Below are positions 37,385 to 46,421 of a stretch of DNA of 64,000 bases, one piece after another. The notes beneath the pieces are model-generated. The model worked only from the letters and a program-made list of their open reading frames with translations. It was not told the origin of the DNA and searched no databases. The DNA lies in the NCBI GenBank assembly GCA_018823835.1, contig JAHJHT010000013.1:620001-684000 (forward strand), given 5' to 3'. Positions within the stretch are counted from its first letter, which is position 1. Every line of letters starts with the position of its first letter. This DNA comes from Alphaproteobacteria bacterium (GTDB lineage: Bacteria; Pseudomonadota; Alphaproteobacteria; Rhizobiales; Rhizobiaceae). Both the position numbers and the translations under genes were made by a program.

Positions 37385-38597
37385 GTTCCGGCCCGCCCCG
37401 CCGGAAGGGACCGCGCTCGTCGAGATATTCACCCATGCGCGACACCTCGCGGCGTTCTCGCTCGAGGTAGTCGGCGACGGCGTTGCGCAGGCCCGCATGG
37501 GCGATGAAATGCGCTGACTGCGTGGTGACCGGCCGGTAGCCGCGCGCCAGCTTGTGCTCGCCCTGCGCGCCCGCCTCGACCACCTTCAGCCCGTTGGCGA
37601 TCGCGAAGTCGATCGCCTGGTGGTAGCAGACCTCGAAATGCAGGAAGCGGTGGTCCTCGATGCAGCCCCAGTTGCGGCCGAAAAGCGTGTCGGAACCGAT
37701 GAAGTTGATGGCGCCGGCAATGTAGCGCCCGGCGCGCTTGGCCATGACCAGTAGAACGTCATCGGGCATGCGCTCGCCGATCAGCGAGAAGAAGGTGCGG
37801 GTGAGGTAGGGCCGGCCCCATTTGCGTCCGCCCGTGTCCATGTAGAAGGCGTAGAAATCGTCCCAGACGGCCTCGGTCAGGTCCCTCCCGGTCAGCCACT
37901 CGATCGAGATGCCCTCGGACAGCGCTTCGCGGCGCTCCTTCTTCAGTGCCTTGCGCTTGCGGGAGGCGAGGGTGGCCAGGAAATCATCGTAGTTTGAATA
38001 GCCCTCGTTGAAGAAATGGAACTGCTGGTCGGTGCGGCGCAGGAAGCCGGCGCCCTCGAGGGCATCCATGTCGTTTTCCTGCGCGAAGGTGACATGGGCT
38101 GACGAGACACCGAGCTTTTCGGTGACGGCGCGCAGGCCGAGAGCGAGTCCCGAGCGAATGGTGACCGGGTCCTGGCCGTGCGAGACAAGAAGGCGGGGGC
38201 CGGTCGCCGGCGTGAAGGGGACGGCCGCCTGCAGCTTCGGATAGTAGTTGCCGCCGGCGCGCTCGAAGGCGTCGGCCCAGCCATGGTCGAAGACGTATTC
38301 ACCCTGGCTGTGCGACTTCACAAAGCAGGGCACGGCGCCGAGCAGGCTGCCGTCGGCATTTTCCAGACGCAGGTGGTGGCCCTGCCAGCCGGTGTCGCGT
38401 ACGGCACAGCCGGACTCTTCAAGGGTTTGCAGGAAGTCGAACGAAATGAACGGGTTGTAGGGAGTTTCGGAGATGCCCCGCGAAACGCCGGACAGGGCCT
38501 CCCACTCGTCGCGGGCAAAGCCGCCGATGCCGGGCACCACGCGAATGGCGAGCCCGCCATCTGCCCCGTTCGCCTCGCCTTCGGTTTCGCTCGCCAT
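37353..38597 (-). CDS. GNAT/FemAB-like peptidogalycan biosynthesis protein (PF04339, DUF482)
   Basis: This 414-residue cytoplasmic protein of the FemAB-like DUF482 group shows YNPFISFDFLQTLEESG near the N-terminus, SHGQDPVTIRSGL, a basic segment SRKRKALKKERRE, DDFYAFYMDTGGRKWGRPYL, and EVCYHQAIDFAIANGLKVVE with EGAQGEHKL-like EAGAQGEHKLARGY, all family landmarks. Two acetyltransferase-like folds are expected. The enzymatic substrate is unknown; aminoacyl or acyl transfer is inferred. It is followed on the same strand by nothing close, and its stop lies inside the SMR gene end. Confidence 0.85.
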   Translation of the reverse strand: MASETEGEANGADGGLAIRVVPGIGGFARDEWEALSGVSRGISETPYNPFISFDFLQTLEESGCAVRDTGWQGHHLRLENADGSLLGAVPCFVKSHSQGEYVFDHGWADAFERAGGNYYPKLQAAVPFTPATGPRLLVSHGQDPVTIRSGLALGLRAVTEKLGVSSAHVTFAQENDMDALEGAGFLRRTDQQFHFFNEGYSNYDDFLATLASRKRKALKKERREALSEGISIEWLTGRDLTEAVWDDFYAFYMDTGGRKWGRPYLTRTFFSLIGERMPDDVLLVMAKRAGRYIAGAINFIGSDTLFGRNWGCIEDHRFLHFEVCYHQAIDFAIANGLKVVEAGAQGEHKLARGYRPVTTQSAHFIAHAGLRNAVADYLERERREVSRMGEYLDERGPFRRGGPELSERSSSKTD

Positions 38598-38640
38598 CGG
38601 TCTTTATCTATGTCGCAGTTGGCGCGGCACAAGCGCGATG

Positions 38641-39369
38641 TCAGGCAATGGTCAGTTCTTCCGGCAAAAAGCCCTCGAAGGTCATCTGCTCGGCCAGCGC
38701 GTAGGTCTTCTCGACCGCCGCTTTGTCGCGGACGGTCCAGGTGATGACCGGCATGGCCAGACTGCCGCGGACGAAGTCGACGAAACGGTTCGGCATGTCG
38801 GCGAGGCAGTAGGAGACGAAGGAGATGTCGTGCGCCAGCATCGAGAAATGCGCCTCGATCTCGGCCTGGTTGGAGCCGAGCGCGGTCAGGCCGGCCGGAA
38901 TTTCGGGCGCGTGGCGGGAGAAATCGCGCACCAGCCAGTGGTCGAAGGACATGATGGCGGCCTCGCCGGCATAGGTCTTGAGCAGCGTGCCGACCTGCTC
39001 GACCAGCCCGGTGTCGTGGCCGGGCGCGCCCTTCAGTTCGATGACGAGCGGGACGCGGCCGGCAACGAAATCGAGCATTTCCTGCAATGTCGGCGGGTGG
39101 TCGGCGGTGCCGCCGATGCGCAGCGCGCCAAGTTCGGCCGCGTTGCGCTGCCAGACGAAGCCGTCGACGCCGGTCAGTCGTTGCAGGTCGCTGTCATGGA
39201 TGACGATGGGCACGCCATCGGCCGACAGGTTGACGTCGCACTCGATGGCATAGTTGCGCTCGATGGCGCGCTCGAAGGCCGTCAGCGTGTTTTCCCACAC
39301 GCTGCGGTTCATGTCGTGCAGGCCGCGATGGGCGATCGGCCGCGCGGCCAGCCAGGAAGGTCCGTTCAT
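38641..39369 (-). CDS. glycerophosphodiester phosphodiesterase family protein
   Basis: This 242-residue GDPD TIM barrel has the catalytic motifs PIAHRGLHD (His-Arg-Gly), IECDVNLSADG (Glu-x-Asp) and VIHDSDLQRLTG (second His). It hydrolyses glycerophosphodiesters to glycerol-3-phosphate and an alcohol, recycling phospholipid head groups. No signal peptide is present, so the cytoplasm is likely. ATG 39369 follows GGAG. It lies 13 bp after the Rid-family gene on the same strand, forming a two-gene unit. Confidence 0.9.
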   Translation of the reverse strand: MNGPSWLAARPIAHRGLHDMNRSVWENTLTAFERAIERNYAIECDVNLSADGVPIVIHDSDLQRLTGVDGFVWQRNAAELGALRIGGTADHPPTLQEMLDFVAGRVPLVIELKGAPGHDTGLVEQVGTLLKTYAGEAAIMSFDHWLVRDFSRHAPEIPAGLTALGSNQAEIEAHFSMLAHDISFVSYCLADMPNRFVDFVRGSLAMPVITWTVRDKAAVEKTYALAEQMTFEGFLPEELTIA

Positions 39370-39382
39370 GATTGCTCCTGCG

Positions 39383-39847
39383 TCAGGCGACTTCGATGAC
39401 CGCTTCGATCTCGACCGCCGCGTCGAGCGGCAGCGAAGCGGTGCCGACCGCTGAACGGGCATGCTTGCCGCGCTCGCCGAGCGCCTCGGCGAGGAAGTCG
39501 GAGGCGCCGTTGGCGACGAGGTGCTGCTCGGTAAAGCCCGGGGCTGAGGCGACAAAGACAGTGATCTTGACGATGCGGCCGATCTTCTCGAGGTCGCCGA
39601 GCGCTGCCTTTGCCTGCGCCAGGATGTTGATGGCGCAGAGTTTCGCGGCCTCCCGGCCGCCCGCAGTGTCGACCTCGAGGCCAAGCAGCCCGGCATATTC
39701 GAGCTTGCCGTCCTTGAGCGGCAGCTGACCGGCGGTGAACACGAGGTTGCCCGACCGTACGTAGGGCAGGTAGTTGGCCGCCGGCGCCGCGGCCTGCGGC
39801 AGCACCACGCCCATCTCCGTTAGCCGATTTTCGATTGTTTCACCCAT
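39383..39847 (-). CDS. RidA/YjgF-like family protein lacking the deaminase arginine
   Basis: This 154-residue trimeric Rid-superfamily protein has NLVFTAGQLPLKDG, AINILAQAKAALGDL and the C-terminal block ARSAVGTASLPLDAAVEIEA. In RidA proper this block reads ARLP, and its arginine is essential for imine/enamine deamination; here TASLP replaces it. It thus belongs to a Rid subgroup of unknown activity (YjgF/TdcF-like, RutC-like relatives) rather than true RidA. It is co-transcribed with the GDPD gene. Confidence 0.88.
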   Translation of the reverse strand: MGETIENRLTEMGVVLPQAAAPAANYLPYVRSGNLVFTAGQLPLKDGKLEYAGLLGLEVDTAGGREAAKLCAINILAQAKAALGDLEKIGRIVKITVFVASAPGFTEQHLVANGASDFLAEALGERGKHARSAVGTASLPLDAAVEIEAVIEVA

Positions 39848-39986
39848 CGTCTTTCCTTATGTCTGGTTCGGGGGCCATAGCCTTGGCTGAAGCTGCTATT
39901 TTTGCCTCGCTTCCGCCATGACTTTTTCTAAGCTGGTCCAAACAATTGTTGCGGCGCGCCGACGCGCCGGGAAGCCGGAGACCTGT

Positions 39987-40814
39987 ATGCGCGCATTGCG
40001 CCTCGCCCTGATCGCCCTTGTCTCATCGCCCGTAATGGCCTCAGGAACGGGGCTTGCCGCCGTCCCGCTGATCCAGCATCGCGCCGTCTACGACCTGAAG
40101 CTCGACAACGCCTCGGACCGCTCGGGGATAACCGGCATTTCGGGCCGCATGGTCTACGAGATCCGGGGGTCGGCCTGTGACGGCTACACGGTTCGCTTCC
40201 GCTATGTGACGCAGTCGGACACGCAGGAAACCTCGCAGATCACGGACCAGCAGACCACCACCTTCGAGGATGCCGAGGGCAAGAACTTCAGCTTCGTCAC
40301 GAAATCCTACATCGACCAGAATCTCGACCATGAGTTGCGCGGCAACGCGGTGCGCAACGGCACCAACGTCAAGGTCGAGATCGAAAAGCCGGAACCGAAG
40401 AGCGTCGAGCTCGAGGCGACGCAGTTCCCGACGCAGCACCTTCTCGAACTGATCCGCAAAGCCAATGACGGCGAGAATTTCTACGAGACGTCGATCTTCG
40501 ACGGTTCCGAGGACGCCGACAAGGCGATGACCACTACCGTCATCGTCGGCAAGCAGGAGGGAGCGTCCAAGGGCGACCCGGAGGTCAAGGCGCTCGACAA
40601 GCTGGCGGGTGAAAAATTCTGGCCTGTCGACATTGCCTATTTCGACGAGAATGCAGAGGGCGGCGAGGATACGCCGGAATACCGCATCAGCTTCAAGCTC
40701 TACGAGAACGGACTGACGCGCGACCTGGAGATGGACTACGGCGAATTCGTCATCTCGGGCAAGCTGGTGGACCTTGCGGTTTTCGAGCCCGATTCGGCTT
40801 CCTGCACACGCTGA
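39987..40814 (+). CDS. eipB: cell envelope integrity protein EipB (DUF1849)
   Basis: This 275-residue periplasmic protein has a signal peptide (RALRLALIALVSSPVMASG) and a DUF1849 beta-spiral fold. The strand segments LIQHRAVYDLKLD, SGRMVYEIRG and ISFKLYENGLTRDLEMDYG are family features. The conserved cysteine pair is present, one in GSACDGY and one four residues from the C-terminus (SASCTR); in Brucella EipB the equivalent pair forms a disulfide needed for envelope stability. ATG 39987 has GGAG at good spacing; ATG 39918 would place 23 hydrophilic residues before the signal peptide. It is followed 8 bp later by a DUF4031 gene. Confidence 0.87.
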   Translation: MRALRLALIALVSSPVMASGTGLAAVPLIQHRAVYDLKLDNASDRSGITGISGRMVYEIRGSACDGYTVRFRYVTQSDTQETSQITDQQTTTFEDAEGKNFSFVTKSYIDQNLDHELRGNAVRNGTNVKVEIEKPEPKSVELEATQFPTQHLLELIRKANDGENFYETSIFDGSEDADKAMTTTVIVGKQEGASKGDPEVKALDKLAGEKFWPVDIAYFDENAEGGEDTPEYRISFKLYENGLTRDLEMDYGEFVISGKLVDLAVFEPDSASCTR

Positions 40815-40822
40815 GCGACCGG

Positions 40823-41140
40823 ATGGCGGTCTATGTAGACGAGGCCATATGGCGCTGGGCGGGGCGCAACTGGTGCCACCTGCTCGCCGACGACACCGAG
40901 GAACTGCATCGCTTCGCGGCGCGGATCGGGGTGCACCGGCTGCTCTACCAGGGGCCGCCCAAGACCTCGGCACCGCATTACGACATTACCGGCTTCGAGC
41001 GTGACCGGGCCGTCCGGCTGGGGGCTATCGCCTGCGGCCGCGAGGAGATCGTCGCCGTGTTCAGGCGGGTCAAGGTGAAGAACGGCAAGGTGCACAAGCC
41101 GAGACCGAAGGCAGTCGCCATGGTACGGGAGTCCGCTTGA
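40823..41140 (+). CDS. DUF4031 domain-containing protein
   Basis: This 105-residue soluble protein has the DUF4031 pattern: AVYVDEAIWRWAGRNWCHLL at the N-terminus, ELHRFAARIGV, the HYDIT motif and a basic tail. The function is unknown; small members are often encoded as single domains, as here. It lies 8 bp downstream of eipB, and its stop overlaps the start of the acyltransferase gene by four bases, so it is a member of a three-gene unit. Confidence 0.82.
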   Translation: MAVYVDEAIWRWAGRNWCHLLADDTEELHRFAARIGVHRLLYQGPPKTSAPHYDITGFERDRAVRLGAIACGREEIVAVFRRVKVKNGKVHKPRPKAVAMVRESA

Positions 41141-42384
41141 GCCGGCTCGGCGTCTTCGTTCCTCCACGGCCGCGCGGATGGCTCATCCGGGCCATGACAC
41201 CAATCAACCGCGCCGTCATGCTCAGGGGCTTTGCCGGGCTGCGCGGCGTGTCCGACATACCGACCATAGACTTCCCGTCAGACGACGAGGCACGCCTCGC
41301 CGCGGCCTGCGGGCCGGGCAAGGCAACCTTCATCACGCCCAACCACCCGGAATTTTTCACCGACTGGATGCTCGACAAGGAGATTTCCGCGCGCGTCTGC
41401 CCGAGAGCCGCGTTCTGGGCGACCAATGGCGTGGTCAACGGGCTCGGCGCATTGGCGCAAAAGTTCTGGCTGGCCAACAATCTGATTGCCCAGATCCCCG
41501 GGAATAGCGAGCCGGCGCGCGAGCATTCCATTGCCTGGGCACTCAAGGGCAATGTCGTTCTCCTGCACCCGGAGGGCGCCGTCGGCTGGCATGGCAACCA
41601 CGTCGCGCCGCTGATGCCCGGGGCGGTCGAGATGGCTTCGGAGGCGCTGCGGCGGGGACGAGCCGGGAATTCCGGATTCCAGGCGTTCGTTGCGCCTGTC
41701 GTGTGGAAGCTCGTTTTCCAGCGCGACGTCGAGCCGGAACTCCACAAGGAATGCGGCTACGTCGAGGGGCGGCTTGCGATGGCGTCGGGCGAGGGGCTTT
41801 CACTGGCCGAGCGCGTGTACCGCCTCTACGAAACGCTGCTTGACCGCGACGAAGCCCAACTCGGCATCGACGTGAAGGCAGGCAGAACGTTTGCCGGTCG
41901 GCATGCCGCGCTGGTGACCGCCATCTGCGCGAAGCTGTCCGCACGGCTTGGGCTCGATACGCCACCTTCCGAACCTGCCGGCCTGCTGCGGGTGGCGCGC
42001 CGCATGCAGCGCGAGGCAAAAAAAGATTCGCGCGGGCCGCAAATCAAGGCGGAGATCGAGCGGCTGGCGCTTAATCTGAGGCTCGGCGCCTACGCCTTCA
42101 GGAACGAAACAGTCACGCAGGAAGAACTGGCAGAACACATCAAGCGGATTCGCAACGACCACTGCAAGGGCAGCTTTCGCGACACGCTGAACCGCTACGT
42201 GCCGCGACCTGCAGGCCCGCGCACGGCGATCATTCGCGTTCCGGAGGCGATTGCGATGCACGGATTCGAGGGGACCACGGAGCAGGCGGTTGCGCTGCTG
42301 CACCAAGGAATGCAGGAGGCGCTGGACGGGATTGGCGATGGCGGCGCCTTGCATCGCTATCGCAATCCATTCGCGGGCCGCTAA
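41137..42384 (+). CDS. 1-acyl-sn-glycerol-3-phosphate acyltransferase-like protein (PlsC-like)
   Basis: This 415-residue protein has an N-terminal PlsC-like acyltransferase domain: NHPEFFTDWML resembles the catalytic HX4D block, though with five instead of four spacer residues, and LLHPEGAVGWHG corresponds to the EGT-like motif. The C-terminal half (about 230-415) is a helical region without clear membrane segments. It is coupled by four-base overlap to the DUF4031 gene and sits in the eipB unit, which suggests envelope lipid modification. The acyl acceptor is unknown, and the spacing variation leaves activity uncertain. Confidence 0.72.
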   Translation: MSRLGVFVPPRPRGWLIRAMTPINRAVMLRGFAGLRGVSDIPTIDFPSDDEARLAAACGPGKATFITPNHPEFFTDWMLDKEISARVCPRAAFWATNGVVNGLGALAQKFWLANNLIAQIPGNSEPAREHSIAWALKGNVVLLHPEGAVGWHGNHVAPLMPGAVEMASEALRRGRAGNSGFQAFVAPVVWKLVFQRDVEPELHKECGYVEGRLAMASGEGLSLAERVYRLYETLLDRDEAQLGIDVKAGRTFAGRHAALVTAICAKLSARLGLDTPPSEPAGLLRVARRMQREAKKDSRGPQIKAEIERLALNLRLGAYAFRNETVTQEELAEHIKRIRNDHCKGSFRDTLNRYVPRPAGPRTAIIRVPEAIAMHGFEGTTEQAVALLHQGMQEALDGIGDGGALHRYRNPFAGR

Positions 42385-42446
42385 GTTCAACCCATGGCCC
42401 GGAGACAAAACGGAAGGAGCGGACCCATGCGGGCTCGAGCGACCAA

Positions 42447-43442
42447 TTGAAAGCGACTGTCGTTCTTGCCTGCGATGACAGGTTCATTCCCTTCGCATGT
42501 GTCGTTGCCCGGCAGGTCGTGAGCCATTGCGGGGAAACGCCGCGCATCATCATCGTGTCCGATGGCGTAAGCGATGAGAACAAGGCGCTGGCTCTCGCCT
42601 TTTGCCCGCAAGTCGCGATTGTCGAGGCCGCACCGCTCCTCGACGGGCACAGTTTCGGTGTCAGCCGACAGCACAGCAGGGCGACCTACCTTCCTCTCTT
42701 CCTCGACGAGATCCTGGGCGATGAGGATCGGGTGGTCTACCTGGACTGCGACATCTCGTTGGTCAGCGACATTGCCCCGCTGCTCGCAATCGTGCCCAGG
42801 GCCTCGCCCGTCGTGGCGGCTCACGACCTCTTCATCCTCGTTGAGGGCAGCTTTCGTAGCAGGCTGAAGATGTCCGAAGGCGCACCGTACCTGAACGCGG
42901 GAATCATGGTGCTGGACCTGCAGGCCATCCGCTCCGAGGGCATCTTCGCCGCGGCACGCCAATACGCTGTCGAGTACCCGGATCGGTGCAGTCTGGTCGA
43001 CCAGGACGCGCTCAATGCGGTCCTCGACGGAAGGTGGCAGACGCTCGATTGGCGGTGGAACGCAATGAACTACCAAGCGCACCGCGCGCCGTCCGATGTC
43101 TTCATCCGGCATTTTGCCGGCAACAAGCCATGGGGCGCGTTGAAAACCGGCGTCGAAGAGCGGTTTGTGAACGAATGGCGAGCCCACCTCGCAGAGACGC
43201 CGTGGCCCGGGCGATTCCAGGAACAATCGCGCGGCCGTTCGGTCGCCGGATGGTTCAGGCAGTACGGTCAGGCGATCGAGGATAACATCAAGCAGCGGCT
43301 GTATCTGCGGTCGGCCGGCCGCAAGGGCAACAGGGCCAGAATGGTCCAAAATTATCCCATGGTGCTCGACAGGATCGCAAGGGCCGCGGCTGCCGGCACT
43401 CTGGCGCAGCGCTTTCCCGAGGATATCCTGCTGGCCGGGTGA
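42447..43442 (+). CDS. glycosyltransferase family 8 protein
   Basis: This 331-residue GT-A-fold retaining glycosyltransferase has VVLACDDRFIPFACVV at the start, the metal-binding DxD in RVVYLDCDISLVSDI, the GAPYLNAGIMVLDL block and DQDALNAVLDG, all GT8 landmarks, plus IRHFAGNKPW near the acceptor site. GT8 members add galactose or glucose to LPS cores or glycogenin-like acceptors, so an LPS or capsule role is inferred. It starts with TTG at 42447, because no ATG fits the conserved N-terminus. It lies 62 bp after the acyltransferase. Confidence 0.85.
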   Translation: MKATVVLACDDRFIPFACVVARQVVSHCGETPRIIIVSDGVSDENKALALAFCPQVAIVEAAPLLDGHSFGVSRQHSRATYLPLFLDEILGDEDRVVYLDCDISLVSDIAPLLAIVPRASPVVAAHDLFILVEGSFRSRLKMSEGAPYLNAGIMVLDLQAIRSEGIFAAARQYAVEYPDRCSLVDQDALNAVLDGRWQTLDWRWNAMNYQAHRAPSDVFIRHFAGNKPWGALKTGVEERFVNEWRAHLAETPWPGRFQEQSRGRSVAGWFRQYGQAIEDNIKQRLYLRSAGRKGNRARMVQNYPMVLDRIARAAAAGTLAQRFPEDILLAG

Positions 43443-43488
43443 TGGGCCGGACGTAAGCGGCGCCCTGGAAGGCACCGCGGCAGGGCGC

Positions 43489-43517
43489 TTGCATTGCTGC
43501 GCTGCAGCGTTTATATG
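43489..43517 (+). promoter_or_regulatory. sigma70-type promoter of the rpsB superoperon
   Basis: TTGCAT (43489-43494) and TATATG (43512-43517) are separated by exactly 17 bp, a good housekeeping promoter in an otherwise GC-rich gap. Transcription would start near 43525, leaving a leader of about 120 bases before rpsB. Confidence 0.55.
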
Positions 43518-43532
43518 CGCGCTCATTCCACA

Positions 43533-43618
43533 CACGGACTTTGGTTTCCGACCGGGAGAAATCCGGAGGCGACCGCCGGTGGCGTCGAGGGATTTCCCGA
43601 GAACGTCGTTTGTCCGTG
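43533..43618 (+). ncRNA. structured 5' leader of rpsB, possible S2 autoregulatory element
   Basis: CACGGAC (43533-43539) can pair with GTCCGTG (43612-43618), closing a domain that contains smaller hairpins, among them CCGG...CCGG near 43552-43566 and CGCC/GGCG near 43573-43584. Structured leaders that bind S2 control rpsB-tsf in other bacteria. Pairing is seen by eye; the regulatory role is inferred. Confidence 0.35.
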
Positions 43619-43645
43619 GAGGCCAACCGGAAAGGAACTACTTGA

Positions 43646-44482
43646 ATGGCACTGCCTGATTTCAGCATGCGCCAGCTTCTCGAAGCTGGCATTCACTTCG
43701 GCCACCAGACCCACCGCTGGAACCCGAAGATGGCGCCCTACATCTATGGCGCCCGCAACAACATCCATGTCATCGACCTCAGCCAGACCGTGCCGCTGCT
43801 GCACGAGGCGCTGAAGGTTGTCTCCGACACCGTCGCCAAGGGTGGCCGCGTGCTGTTCGTCGGCACCAAGCGCCAGGCTTCCGACATCGTTGCCGATGCG
43901 GCTCAGCGTTCGGCCCAGTATTACGTCAATTCGCGTTGGCTCGGCGGCATGCTGACCAACTGGAAGACGATCTCGAACTCGATCGCACGTCTGCGCAAGC
44001 TCGACGAACTGCTGTCGGGCGAGGCACAGGGCTTCACCAAGAAGGAGCGCCTCAACCTCGACCGCGAGCGCGAGAAGCTCGACAAGGCACTCGGCGGCAT
44101 CAAGGACATGGGCTCGACGCCGGACCTGATGTTCGTGGTCGACACCAACAAGGAAGCGATCGCCATCCTCGAGGCCAAGCGCCTCGGCATTCCGGTCGTC
44201 GCCATCATCGATTCGAACTGCGATCCGGACAAGATCGACTACCCGATCCCCGGCAATGACGATGCGGCCCGCGCCATCGCGCTCTATTGCGACCTGATCG
44301 CCAAGGCTGCTCTCGACGGCATCGCCCGCCAGCAGGGCGCGCTCGGCGTCGATATCGGCGCCTCGGTCGAGGCTCCGGCAGAGCCTGCCGTCGCCGAAGC
44401 GCCGGTTGCCGAGGTCGAAGCTCCCGCCGCAGAAGCGGCCGCGCCTGAAGCCGAAGCATCGGCCAAGACGCCCGAAGCTTGA
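43646..44482 (+). CDS. rpsB: 30S ribosomal protein S2
   Basis: This 278-residue ribosomal protein S2 opens with [20 protein letters not shown] and carries [33 protein letters not shown] and [22 protein letters not shown]-terminal extension of about 45 residues, rich in alanine, proline and glutamate, goes beyond the E. coli protein and is usual in Rhizobiales. It starts the operon that continues with tsf, pyrH and frr. Confidence 0.98.
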   Translation: MALPDFSMRQLLEAGIHFGHQTHRWNPKMAPYIYGARNNIHVIDLSQTVPLLHEALKVVSDTVAKGGRVLFVGTKRQASDIVADAAQRSAQYYVNSRWLGGMLTNWKTISNSIARLRKLDELLSGEAQGFTKKERLNLDREREKLDKALGGIKDMGSTPDLMFVVDTNKEAIAILEAKRLGIPVVAIIDSNCDPDKIDYPIPGNDDAARAIALYCDLIAKAALDGIARQQGALGVDIGASVEAPAEPAVAEAPVAEVEAPAAEAAAPEAEASAKTPEA

Positions 44483-44487
44483 ACCGG

Positions 44488-44505
44488 AGGGCCGGCAACG
44501 GCCCT
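44488..44505 (+). terminator. intercistronic hairpin between rpsB and tsf
   Basis: AGGGCC-GGCAAC-GGCCCT makes a 6-bp stem beginning five bases after the rpsB stop, in a 107-bp gap. It has no U-tract, so partial attenuation or mRNA processing between rpsB and tsf is more likely than full termination. Confidence 0.45.
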
Positions 44506-44589
44506 TCCCAACTTACTGACCACGATTTCTGACGCTGGCGCATCATCGACAGGTGGTGCGCCGACGCATTTCGAGACAAAGAGGCAACG

Positions 44590-45513
44590 ATGAGCATTAC
44601 CGCTGCACAAGTGAAGGAACTGCGCGAACTGACCGGCGCAGGCATGATGGATTGCAAGACCGCGCTGAGCGAGACCAACGGCAATATGGAAGAGGCCGTG
44701 GACTGGCTGCGCAAGAAGGGCATCTCTAAGGCAGACAAGAAGTCCGACCGCACCGCGGCCGAGGGCCTGATCGGCGTCGATGCCGGCGTCCGCGAGGCTG
44801 TGGTCGTGGAGGTCAATTCCGAGACCGACTTCGTCGCCCGCAACGATGCCTTCCAGCAGATCGTGAGCAATGTCGCCAAGGTAGCGCTCGCGTTCGGCGG
44901 CGAGACCGAGACCGTCGCCGGTTCCAAGTATCCGGGTTCCGACAAGTCGGTGACCGAGGTCATCAAGGATGCCGTCGGCACGATCGGCGAGAACATGAGC
45001 TTCCGCCGTTCGGCGAAGCTGTCGGTCGGGCAGGGCGCTGTCGCAACCTACGTGCACAACGCGGTTGCCGACGGACTGGGCAAGCTCGGCGTGCTGGTGG
45101 CCATCGAGACTGCCGGTGACGAGCATGCCGCGAACGCCTTTGCTCGCCAGGTGGCGATGCATGTCGCCGCGACCAACCCGCTCGCCCTGAAGGCCGAGGA
45201 CGTCGATGCCTCCGCCGTCGAGCGCGAGAAGGCGATCTTCTCCGACCAGGCGCGCCAGTCGGGCAAGCCGGAAAACATCATCGAGAAGATGGTCGAAGGT
45301 CGGATGCGCAAGTTCTACGAGGAAGTCGTGCTCCTGAAGCAGGCCTTCGTGATCAACCCGGACGTCACCGTCGAGCAGGCGCTGAAAGATGCCGAGAAGC
45401 AGATCGGTGCGCCGGCCAAGATCACCGGCTACATCCGCTTCGCTCTCGGCGAGGGCATCGAGAAGGAAGCCAGCGACTTTGCCGCCGAGGTTGCGGCAAC
45501 GGTGAAAAAGTAA
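44590..45513 (+). CDS. tsf: translation elongation factor Ts
   Basis: This 307-residue guanine nucleotide exchange factor recycles EF-Tu. The N-terminal UBA-like domain holds [20 protein letters not shown], followed by [15 protein letters not shown] and the core with [14 protein letters not shown], which contains the TDFV motif that opens the EF-Tu nucleotide site. It follows rpsB in the universal order and has a strong hairpin after it. Confidence 0.98.
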   Translation: MSITAAQVKELRELTGAGMMDCKTALSETNGNMEEAVDWLRKKGISKADKKSDRTAAEGLIGVDAGVREAVVVEVNSETDFVARNDAFQQIVSNVAKVALAFGGETETVAGSKYPGSDKSVTEVIKDAVGTIGENMSFRRSAKLSVGQGAVATYVHNAVADGLGKLGVLVAIETAGDEHAANAFARQVAMHVAATNPLALKAEDVDASAVEREKAIFSDQARQSGKPENIIEKMVEGRMRKFYEEVVLLKQAFVINPDVTVEQALKDAEKQIGAPAKITGYIRFALGEGIEKEASDFAAEVAATVKK

Positions 45514-45544
45514 CGCGGCATCAACCGCTTCTTTGGCTTAGCGC

Positions 45545-45574
45545 AAGGGCGCCGCGTGACATCGCGGCGCCCTT
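45545..45574 (+). terminator. strong hairpin after tsf
   Basis: A perfect 12-bp stem (45545-45556 with 45563-45574) encloses the loop TGACAT, 31 bp after the tsf stop and 88 bp before pyrH. No U-run follows, so it may be a partial terminator that lowers read-through from rpsB-tsf into pyrH. Confidence 0.7.
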
Positions 45575-45662
45575 CGTGTATCGCAGACCCCGCATTGCCG
45601 ACGCGGCGCCAGGGCGGACGGCGCGCCAGCCAAACCGGCAACCACACACTCACGAGGATTCC

Positions 45663-46385
45663 ATGACGGCCAGGCCAACATACCGCCGAGTCCTGCTCAA
45701 AGCGTCAGGCGAGGCGTTGATGGGCGAGCAGCATTTCGGCATCGACGTGTCTGTGGTGGACCGCATCGCAGCAGACATCGCCGAGGCCCGTGCGATGGGT
45801 GTCGAGGTTGCCGTGGTGATCGGCGGCGGCAACATCTTCAGGGGCGTTGCCGTGGCGTCCAAGGGCGGCGATCGCGTGACCGGCGACCACATGGGCATGC
45901 TGGCGACCGTCATCAATTCGCTCGCGCTGCGCACCTCGCTGGTCAAGCTCGGCGTCGAGGCCGTGGTGCTGTCGGCTATCGCGATGCCGGAGCTGTGCGA
46001 GAGCTTCTCTCAGCGCCAGGCGACAGCCTACATGAACGCCGGCAAGGTCGTGATTTTCGCGGGCGGGACCGGCAATCCGTTCTTCACCACCGATTCGGCC
46101 GCCGCGTTGCGCGCCGCCGAGATCGGCGCGGATGCCCTTTTCAAGGGAACGCAGGTCGATGGCGTCTATTCGGCCGATCCGAAAACCGACCCGAACGCAA
46201 CGCGTTACGAGCGCATCAGCCATGCCGACGTGATCACCAAGGGTCTGTCGATCATGGATACGGCGGCGATTGCGCTTGCGCGCGAAAACAACATACCGAT
46301 AATCGTCTACTCGATACATGAGCAGGGCGGTTTCGGGGAAATCCTGAGGGGCGGCGGCCGCTGTACGGTCGTGGCCGACCATTGA
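45663..46385 (+). CDS. pyrH: uridylate kinase
   Basis: This 240-residue amino-acid-kinase-fold enzyme phosphorylates UMP to UDP. VLLKASGEALMGEQHFGID at the N-terminus, VVIGGGNIFRG, the GDHMGMLATVINSLAL block and FAGGTGNPFFTTDSAAALRA are PyrH hallmarks. ATG 45663 is the family start; upstream in-frame sequence has no similarity. frr follows 36 bp later, as usual. Confidence 0.97.
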   Translation: MTARPTYRRVLLKASGEALMGEQHFGIDVSVVDRIAADIAEARAMGVEVAVVIGGGNIFRGVAVASKGGDRVTGDHMGMLATVINSLALRTSLVKLGVEAVVLSAIAMPELCESFSQRQATAYMNAGKVVIFAGGTGNPFFTTDSAAALRAAEIGADALFKGTQVDGVYSADPKTDPNATRYERISHADVITKGLSIMDTAAIALARENNIPIIVYSIHEQGGFGEILRGGGRCTVVADH

Positions 46386-46421
46386 ACTTGCCCGAATGAG
46401 CGTTTCGAGGAGACTGACAGC

